Part shown: one piece after another, positions 54,619 to 62,000 of the stretch
How positions within the stretch are numbered: the stretch's first letter is position 1
How the letters are laid out: each line of letters begins with the position of its first letter
Assembly: GCA_963677815.1 (NCBI GenBank)
Contig: OY782499.1
Location: 124,001-188,000, forward strand
DNA length: 64,000 bases
Reading direction: 5' to 3'
Source of the DNA: JAEKNW01 sp963677815
GTDB lineage: Bacteria; Cloacimonadota; Cloacimonadia; Cloacimonadales; JAFGVF01
Program-made: the position numbers and the translations under genes
Notes under the pieces: model-generated
Database searches by the model: none
What the model saw: the letters and a program-made list of their open reading frames with translations, nothing else
Told to the model about the DNA's origin: nothing

Positions 54619-54676
54619 CTTGATTGTTACTTACTCTATTAATTATCAATGAATTATAGAGTAAGTAACAAGCAAA
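54619..54676. repeat. CTTGATTGTTAC hairpin, copy 3
   Basis: Left arm 54619-54639 and right arm 54656-54676 (ATAGAGTAAGTAACAAGCAA) pair over about 19 of 21 positions. The inner stem (TTACTCTAT/ATAGAGTAA) again differs from copies 1 and 2 yet remains paired. Confidence 0.75.
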
Positions 54677-54700
54677 CAATAAAATTGGATTTTAGGAGTA

Positions 54701-55350
54701 TATATGGACTGACAGCATCCTGCTGTCAGATTTGTGTGCAAGCAAAATACTTATGGACTGACAGCATCCTGCTGTCAGATTTTGTGCAAGCAAGGATGCT
54801 TACACTCCATAAAATCGGCTGCCAGATTTGTGTGCAAGCAAAATACTTATGGACTGACAGCATCCTGCTGTCAGATTTTGTGCAAGCAAATACTTATGGA
54901 CTGACAGCATCCTGCTGTCAGATTTGTGTGCAAGCAAAGATGCTTACACTCCATAAATTCGGCTGCCAGATTTGTGTGCAAGCAAGGATGCTTACACTCC
55001 ATAAATTCGGCTGCCAGATTTGTGTGAAAGCAAAATACTTATGGACTGACAGCATCCTGCTGCCAGATTTTGTGCAAGCAAGGATGCTTACACTCCATAA
55101 AATCGGCTGCCAGACTTGTGTGAAAGCAAAATACTTATGGACTGACAGCATCCTGCTGTCAGATTTGTGTGCAAGCAAGGATGCTTACACTCCATAAAAT
55201 CGGCTGCCAGATATTTGTGAAAGCAAAATACTTATGGACTGACAGCATCCTGCTGTCAGATTTTGTGCAAGCAAGGATGCTTACACTCCATAAATTCGGC
55301 TGCCAGACTTGTGTGAAAGCAAAATACTTATGGACTGACAGCCAGTCTGT
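54701..55350. repeat. Minisatellite of about 14 interleaved 46-53-bp units
   Basis: Two unit types alternate irregularly. Type A begins ACTGACAGCATCCTGCTGTC (hairpin with loop TCC) and type B begins CTCCATAAAATCGGCTGCC; both continue with CAGATTTGTGTGCAAGCAA. The order is A A B A A B B A B A B A B A(part). The unit end predicts the next type: CTTATGG before A, GCTTACA before B. Frames of 182 aa (+) and 86 aa (-) run through it only because the units lack stop codons. I do not treat them as genes. Confidence 0.9.
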
Positions 55351-55590
55351 GCAAAAATGAAAATGAGATTTTCAGATAGAGCAAGGGTTGTATGGATTGG
55401 ATGCATCTTGCATCCACAACAGGCTCTGAAAGCCTGTTTAACCCAGATTGTGCAATAGAGCTTTAGTAATACTTCGCTAAAGCTACGTATCACAGGCGAA
55501 GAGTGCATATTCTCAAAGATCTATTGCATTATTTGGGTTTAATCTGGAGGCAAGATGCCTCCAGTCCATAGATCCACATTCCCAGTTAGT
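55351..55590. other. Hairpin-rich gene-free stretch after the minisatellite
   Basis: Contains TGGATGCA TCT TGCATCCA (55398-55416), AACAGGCT ctgaa AGCCTGTT (55418-55438), R1 copy 7 (55438-55541), CTGGAGGCA AGA TGCCTCCAG (55544-55564) and TTCCCAGTTAG (55579-55589). No ORF is supported. Confidence 0.6.
55438..55541. repeat. R1 palindromic repeat, copy 7 (internal deletion)
   Basis: Both ends are present (TTAACCCAGATTGTGCAATA and CTATTGCATTATTTGGGTTT), with the TAATACTTCGCTAAAGC insert on the left. The centre is deleted, leaving about 104 bases. Confidence 0.75.
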
Positions 55591-55620
55591 AAAAACAGCC
55601 TTCTAATATTAGAAGGCTGT
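55591..55620 (-). terminator. Rho-independent terminator after the PorE-like gene
   Basis: A perfect 26-base palindrome (ACAGCCTTCTAAT with ATTAGAAGGCTGT, 55595-55620) is followed on the minus strand by TTTTT. It ends the unit that runs from the right edge to 55643. Confidence 0.85.
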
Positions 55621-55642
55621 GCATATAATTAATTAATCTAGA

Positions 55643-57910
55643 TTATTCGTTTAAAGGGTCGATTTCAAGAACCGAAGTTTTTGCATCTATACCAGGAATA
55701 AACCAACCATCTAAGAGTGCTTTCACAGATTGAGTAAAGCTATCGTTAATTACATCATCTTCAAAAGTGATAGTTTTAACATAAGCTCTGTTATTATTAT
55801 TCTCTAAGTTGATATTCATCTTTGATTCGATGCCATATTCATTAGCCATTCTTTTAATTTTGTTGCTAATTATATTAATCTCTGAATCTGAGAAGAATGG
55901 TACATTAATTTCTTCTTCTGTTATTTCAGGAATATCAGAAGCTTGAGCTTCTTCAATTTCAATTTCAACCTGAACTTCTTTCTCTACTTCTTTTTCCTCA
56001 GTAGCCATAACTTCTTCTACTATTTCTACTGCAATTTCTTCAATAGGAGCATCTTCTTGAACAGGTTCTATTTCTTCTTCTATAGTTTGCACGTCTTCAA
56101 TTTCTTCAATTGGAGCTTCTACAATGATAACTTCTTTAGCAACATCATTACTGATAACTTCTTTCATATCATTATCTCTAGTAACAACGAACTCAACTCT
56201 TCTATTAAGCTGTCTGTTCTCTTCACTATCATTAGGTACTTTAGGATTCTCTTGTCCTTCACCGCGGTAGTTAAGAATTTCAGATTCGATTTCATTATCA
56301 AGTAAATATTGATAAACTGATTTAGCTCTTCTTTCAGAAAGGTCTTTATTATAAGCAGCAGAACCAACATTGTCTGTATGTCCAACAATACAAACTGAGA
56401 TACCAGGATTTGATTTGATAGTTTCCACTAAAAGATTTAAACTAGGGAAAGATTCTTCTTTTAAAGTAGCTTTATCAAAATCGAAGTAGATATTTTCGAT
56501 TACATAATTTTTTTCTTCTAATAGTTCTACTTGGATATCATAGTTCATTTCGTCTATATCGTTTTCAATAGTAATAGTGTTAGAATAGGCTTGATAATTT
56601 GATCTTGTGATTTGAATATCAACAGAATCAACTCTTGGTAAATAGAGGTTATAATAGCCATCATCATTTGACTGAACAACATTTGTTTTCATTTCATCAT
56701 TAATAGAGAAAGTCCAAGAAATGTCAGTGGAAACTGCTTGACCGTAGTTATCAGTAACATTACCATAAACTCTGATTCCATCTATATACTCTTCGTTTAA
56801 GATAACAACTTTATAGATATCTTCAGCACCTGAACCATCTGCTCTGTCTGATGAGATGAAAGCTTGGTTAGTATCTTGAAGTCTGTAATAATGTCTTTCA
56901 TTATAAATTGAGTTTATTTCTGGTCCTAAGTTAATTGGTGTTTCCCATTCAGTCCAAGATGAGCCACTTTTTCTTGCTCTAAAAATATCAAATCCACCGA
57001 AAGATGCATGACCATTAGAAGCGAAGAATAGAGTTGAGCCATCCCAAGAAATAAATGGAGTTTGTTCATCATTAATTGTATTGATTGTAGAACCAAGGTT
57101 TACTGGTTCTTGCCAACCGTTATGGTATTCAGAAACCCAGATATCATAACCACCTAATGAGCCAGGTCTATTTGAAGTGAAGAACATAACATTATCTTCA
57201 AAAACGTATGGTTGTAAGTCACCATAAGCTGATGAAATATTGTTCATTCTAACAGGTTGAGTAAAAGCATCTTGTACTTTTTCAGCACGATAAATACCTC
57301 TATGACCATCATAATGACCGAATAAGTAAGCATATTTTCCATCAGTAGAGAATGAGCTTAATGATTCATTTCCGTTAGTTAACAGACTTTGAACAGGTTT
57401 TAAAGCACCCCAAGAAGCACCTAATTTTTGGCTAACAAAAATGTTTTCTTTAAGTGCTCTACATTTTCTAGCTGAAGTAAAATATAATTCTTGTCCATTT
57501 GGATGAAGAACTGGAGCAAAATCACTATACTCAGAATTAAGATATTCAGGGAAATAACCAACCTGATACATCGGTAAACCTTTTGAAATTCTAATAACTG
57601 AATCTTCAATTAGTGTAAGTAAAGTTTCATAATACTCATGATTAATACCAGAAGCATTATTCACATAATATTCTAGGTTATCATAAGCAGTTTGCATATC
57701 GTTTTTCGCCATTTGAACCTGAAACATAACAAGGTAGTTATCTGTTTCTTCTGGATCTTGAGCAATAGCTTTTTCCATAAGAACTTCAGCATGGGAATAG
57801 TATCCTCTTTCCAAAAATACCTTTGCTTGCTCGATATAGGACTGACCTGTTTGGGCAAAAAGCAAAGTAAGACTTAAAAGAGCTAAAGCTATAAAAAGTT
57901 TAGTTTTCAT
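55643..57910 (-). CDS. PorE-like OmpA-family protein (TPR, beta-propeller, OmpA)
   Basis: 755 aa. A signal peptide (MKTKLFIALALLSLTLLFAQ) is followed by TPR-like helices (22-105), a PD40/WD40-type propeller (126-368; ELYFTSAR, VMFFTSNRPGSLGGYDIW, TLFFASNGHASFGGFDIF), a carboxypeptidase-regulatory-like domain (375-455) and an OmpA peptidoglycan-binding domain (470-580, GHTDNVGSAAYNKDLSERRAKSV). This order is that of PorE of the type IX secretion system. Odd points: there is no lipobox cysteine, although PorE is described as a lipoprotein, and an acidic low-complexity region (about 585-675) plus an extra C-terminal domain follow. It lies downstream of a PorV/PorQ-like gene and a giant sorting-tail protein gene. 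Confidence 0.85.
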   Translation of the reverse strand: MKTKLFIALALLSLTLLFAQTGQSYIEQAKVFLERGYYSHAEVLMEKAIAQDPEETDNYLVMFQVQMAKNDMQTAYDNLEYYVNNASGINHEYYETLLTLIEDSVIRISKGLPMYQVGYFPEYLNSEYSDFAPVLHPNGQELYFTSARKCRALKENIFVSQKLGASWGALKPVQSLLTNGNESLSSFSTDGKYAYLFGHYDGHRGIYRAEKVQDAFTQPVRMNNISSAYGDLQPYVFEDNVMFFTSNRPGSLGGYDIWVSEYHNGWQEPVNLGSTINTINDEQTPFISWDGSTLFFASNGHASFGGFDIFRARKSGSSWTEWETPINLGPEINSIYNERHYYRLQDTNQAFISSDRADGSGAEDIYKVVILNEEYIDGIRVYGNVTDNYGQAVSTDISWTFSINDEMKTNVVQSNDDGYYNLYLPRVDSVDIQITRSNYQAYSNTITIENDIDEMNYDIQVELLEEKNYVIENIYFDFDKATLKEESFPSLNLLVETIKSNPGISVCIVGHTDNVGSAAYNKDLSERRAKSVYQYLLDNEIESEILNYRGEGQENPKVPNDSEENRQLNRRVEFVVTRDNDMKEVISNDVAKEVIIVEAPIEEIEDVQTIEEEIEPVQEDAPIEEIAVEIVEEVMATEEKEVEKEVQVEIEIEEAQASDIPEITEEEINVPFFSDSEINIISNKIKRMANEYGIESKMNINLENNNNRAYVKTITFEDDVINDSFTQSVKALLDGWFIPGIDAKTSVLEIDPLNE

Positions 57911-57948
57911 GAAATCTCCTTTCGTTAATTTTAATTTCTATTTTATTC

Positions 57949-58017
57949 AAAACTTCTTTTAAACACTAGTTCATAATGTTTAAAAGAAGTTTTGAGAGGG
58001 GAAATCCCCTCTCAAAA
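57949..58017 (-). promoter_or_regulatory. Two adjacent hairpins between the PorV-like and PorE-like genes
   Basis: One stem is a perfect 17 bp (57949-57965 with 57977-57993, 11-nt loop). The other is 12-13 bp (57990-58002 with 58005-58017, tight loop) and shares four bases with the first. They fill the 117-base gap. There is no U-run, so they may protect or attenuate the mRNA. Confidence 0.6.
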
Positions 58018-58027
58018 CACTTTATAT

Positions 58028-58984
58028 TTAGAATCTAAATGTTAGACCATATCTATGATTATCTTCGTTGATTCCTTCAGAATCTTCTCTAACATAAGCA
58101 TAGTTCATTTCAATCATTTTAAATCTAAATCCGAAACCAGCTGTGAATTGACCATCATTAGCACCAATTCTTACACCAGCTTGAACTTGAGATAACATAT
58201 CTTCCCAAGAAGGGTTCTGAGTATTTCTCATGGTTCCGAGTCCAGCACCTAAATCAGTATCGCTACCGATTGAAGTCCAGTATTCTGCACCCATGTGAAC
58301 AGTAATTTCATCAGCACTTTCTTCTTGTCTTAAATCTCCAGATACAGTTAAACCTTTCATAGGGAATACAGCGATTCCAAGATTATATTGCATAGGAACT
58401 GATACATCATCAAATTTACTAAATACGTCTCTTACATGAGCTCCGAAAGTGATGTATTGATTCATTTCATACATAGCACCTAAATCAATACCAAAACCAC
58501 TTTTCTTATCATCATCCATGTTATCAAATAACATTTTAATACTTGAGCCCCAAAGGAATTTACCTGTGCGAGTTGCTAAGCTTAAGTTGATATTGTTATC
58601 TTGATAATCATAAGAGCCAGTTGAATTACCGAAGTCATCATAACCTTCGAAATCTGTAACACCAGCATTAATCCAACTGATAGCCATATATCCGTATTTA
58701 AATCTCATACCCATACCGGCAAAGCTTGCAGTTCTATCCAAACCTAAGCCGTCGGTATAATCTAAACCTACTTGATAATCTGCAATCTTACCTAAGCCAG
58801 CAGGATTCCAGTAAGCAGCTGTGATATCATTCATATAAGCAGTACCAGTACCACCCATTGCCATACCTTTAGCACCATAACCCATTCGGAACTGAGATTT
58901 ATTGTGGTTATTATCAGCAATAAGAGCGGAAACAAGACTTAGCATCACTGCTACAACTATCATTATTTTTACACTTTTAGTCAT
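58028..58984 (-). CDS. PorV/PorQ-family outer membrane protein
   Basis: 318 aa. A signal peptide (about 1-23) is followed by FRMGYGAKGMAMGGTGTAYM and AAYWNPAGLGK, the hallmark of PorV/PorQ (FadL-like barrel) proteins. The rest is amphipathic beta-barrel sequence ending in aromatic RYGLTFRF, a typical barrel C-terminus. In T9SS, PorV carries cargo proteins after outer-membrane passage and PorQ belongs to the attachment complex; I cannot tell which applies here. It is 48 bases after a giant sorting-tail protein gene and 117 bases before the PorE-like gene. Confidence 0.85.
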   Translation of the reverse strand: MTKSVKIMIVVAVMLSLVSALIADNNHNKSQFRMGYGAKGMAMGGTGTAYMNDITAAYWNPAGLGKIADYQVGLDYTDGLGLDRTASFAGMGMRFKYGYMAISWINAGVTDFEGYDDFGNSTGSYDYQDNNINLSLATRTGKFLWGSSIKMLFDNMDDDKKSGFGIDLGAMYEMNQYITFGAHVRDVFSKFDDVSVPMQYNLGIAVFPMKGLTVSGDLRQEESADEITVHMGAEYWTSIGSDTDLGAGLGTMRNTQNPSWEDMLSQVQAGVRIGANDGQFTAGFGFRFKMIEMNYAYVREDSEGINEDNHRYGLTFRF

Positions 58985-59005
58985 TTATTCCTCCAAATTA
59001 TTAGA

Positions 59006-59029
59006 GGAAGGGGGACGGAGCCCCCTCCC
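59006..59029 (-). promoter_or_regulatory. GC-rich hairpin between the giant protein and PorV-like genes
   Basis: GGAAGGGGG (59006-59014) pairs with CCCCCTCCC (59021-59029) with one mismatch and a 6-nt loop. It lies just past the stop of the giant gene, without a U-run, and may adjust the ratio of the transcripts. Confidence 0.5.
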
Positions 59030-59032
59030 AAT

Positions 59033-62000
59033 TTATTGAATTGCTATCTTAACAACCTTATTAATTTCCTTAGCACCATCAACTATATTGATTCTTGCGA
59101 AGTAAGCACCACGAGCTAATTTCTTACCATCGTTAGTTCTTCCATCAAATTGAATCATATTATTAGTGTCGCCACCAATTGAGTTATGGCTAATAACACG
59201 AGCTAATTTACCAGCGAAATCAAAGATTTCGATAGTTACTTGAGCTTCTTTTGTAGTAGGAATTACGAAAGTACCAACATCTCCTCTTTGAAGAGGTGAA
59301 GGATACATATAAGGTTTTGCAGTGAACATTAAGTCAACATTTGCCCAGTCCATTTCAACAGTGAAGGTCATCATACGAGTTGAGCTGTTACCAGCTTTAT
59401 CATAGATAGTAGCTTCAATGCGATATTGACCAAGACCGTTAACAGGAACACGGCAAGCATAACTATTTGCAACATTAGTTTTAACTGTATCCACGATAGT
59501 AGCATTATCATTATCAAAGACTTTCATCTCTAACATATCAAGACCAGAAGAAGCGATAGCTCTTTCAGGCATGATATCAGATAATTCCATCATAACATCA
59601 ACAAACATATTTTCAGAATGAGTATATGCTGTATTAGCTACAGGAGATACAAATTCGATTGTTGGAATGTAAGCATCTATTGGATAGCTTTGGTTAGAAA
59701 CTGCGTTTCCACCAGCTACGTTAGAAGCCATAACAACAACTTTAATTGTATTTGCATCAGCAGGAATTACACCACCGTGAATATTTACAAGGTAATCACT
59801 TCCATTTGATTGAACAGTAAATGGTTCATAGATAACTTCATTACTTGGCATTGCAATAACACTAGCCATGATTGAAGAGTTATCTAATTCGTAACCATTA
59901 CCATCAACTGTGAAGGTGATAGCATTGTTATTTTGAGTATTTACCCAACCATTAGAAGCATCAAGAGCTGAGATAGTGATGATAGGAGCAGGAGCAGTAA
60001 TAGCGAAGTTTCTAGTAACAGTAGAAATGTTACCAGCCATATCTTTAGCTTGAGCTTCGATTACATAAGTTCCAGCAAGTAAGTCATCAGTTGAAACAGC
60101 AAGGCTGAATGCTTCAGGACTATCTACATCACTTTCTTCAACAGTGAAATCGCCGTTAAGAGAAGTAACTTTGATAGAAGACATAGCTAAGCCAGACATA
60201 TTGTCATTAGCTACGATATTAATATTTACATTATTTCCAACCATAACTGAGTAATCAGCAACTGGATTAACAATAGTTAATTCAGGTCTGCTATTATCAA
60301 TTGGGAATGTTTGACTTGAAGTAGTTTGGATAGCCCAATCATTTTCAGCAATCACTTCAACTTTAATAGCATTTTGACCAGGAGTTACAATACCACCGTG
60401 GAAGTTAATAGTACCTTGTCCATTTTCTAAAGTAACAGAGAAAGGTCCTTGGATAACATCGTTGTTTGGTAATTGGATGATATTAGCTACAACAGATTGA
60501 AGAGCTGTATCAGTATGTCCTGATTCAACAGTTAAGTCGAATTCATAATTATTTGTAGTAGTAATCCACCATGAACCGTTAGCAAGAGGACTGAAGTCAA
60601 CTACAGGAGCAGGTCCACCAACAACTTCAAAGTTAACAGTAGCTGATGCAGTATTACCTACAAAGTCACTTACAGAAGCAACAGCAGTATGAGCACCAGG
60701 AACTAAACCTGTAGCTGTATAAACAACAGAACCATTATTAACTAAAGCAGTTTGAACTTGGCCATCTAAAGTAAAGATAACTGAAGCAGCATCAACACCT
60801 GAAGCACCTGAGTAATGTTGGACTAAATCATCATCTATGAAATGACCTTGAGGATCATTAAATGAGAATGCGATTTGAGCATCAGTACCGAAGTTAACTA
60901 CAGGGTTAACAGGAGCAGTTGCAGTAACAACAGGATCCATATAATCTAAACTGAATGTTTGTTCAGCAACATTATTAACATCAATGTCGTCTATTGCATT
61001 AACTCTTACTTTAATACCTAATGAATTTGGAAGTTGTAATTGAGCAAAACCAAATACATATTCGTTAGCATTAGCAGTAGGAACTGGGTTAGATGTTTGA
61101 ATTTGAATACCAGCAGGGTTAAGATCTGTAACTGCAAGGATAGTAACATTGATATCTTCAAGAGCAATTGTTCTACCATCAGCAGGAACAACAGTCATAA
61201 GAATTTCGTTAGACATTGCAGGATTTAACCACCAACCGTTTTCAAAATTAGTATTGTGGATAGTGATTTGAGGTCTGTTAACAACTACGTTAGCAGTAAT
61301 ATTAGCAGCCATTACATTAACTAAGTTAAGATTATTTTCAGCAGTCCACTGAACATTAAGAGAAGCAACTTCTCTAGATCTCATTGGTTGTGGAACTAAA
61401 GTAACTAATTCTTCAATAGTTAATTCGTATGAGAATTCATTACCAGTAACAGTAATTTCATTCATTGGAACTGAAACAATAGCTGCAACGTTAGGGTTGT
61501 TGTTAGTAATAACAAGGTTATAATCAACAAGACCTGTTTCAGCATCTTCGATAGTAGCAGTTAATGTTCTACTATCAGCAGATAAGATGTTTGTTGTAGC
61601 AAATTCGATAGTTGGCATTGTGTCATCAACGAAGAAGTTTAATGTTTGATTTGCATGGAAACCATTCATTTCAACACTAACTTCAAGTTCGTTTTCACCA
61701 GCGACCATATTTACTAAGTCGAAAGAAACTAAACCATTAACAAGAGCAATGTTATTAACATTATTAAGGCTATTGTTAAGAGTAATAGTAATATTTCCTA
61801 AACCGAATCCAGCAGGTAATTGATAACCCATTTCTGTTTCTTCATGATATACATTGAAGTTCATAGCTACATTTGGAAGAGTCCATAATGTAGTACCTTC
61901 AACGAATACATCATTGTTAACAGGAGCGAATTCAGTAACAAACATTTCGAAACCAACGTATTGACCAACAGTAACAACTGTATTAACAGGTGCAGTGAAA

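Larger units (their letters stand above)
54151..54700. other. Gene-free stretch with R1 copy 6 and a CTTGATTGTTAC hairpin
   Basis: Upstream of the 1276-aa gene. No supported ORF apart from the false frame through the tandem repeats that follow. R1 copy 6 (54240-54465) and the hairpin at 54619-54676 are the main structures. Confidence 0.6.

Noticed and set aside
54701..55350. CRISPR array
   Set aside because: The units are themselves repeats with two alternating types; there are no unique spacers and no cas genes.
54649..55360. Frames of 182 aa (+), 63 aa (+) and 86 aa (-) with Cys-rich repeats
   Set aside because: They run through the minisatellite in several frames and both directions. Unit lengths are not all multiples of three, and the sequence is explained by DNA-level repeats.
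55943..56305. 120-aa Phe/Asn-rich ORF on the plus strand
   Set aside because: Antisense of the acidic region and OmpA domain of the PorE-like gene.
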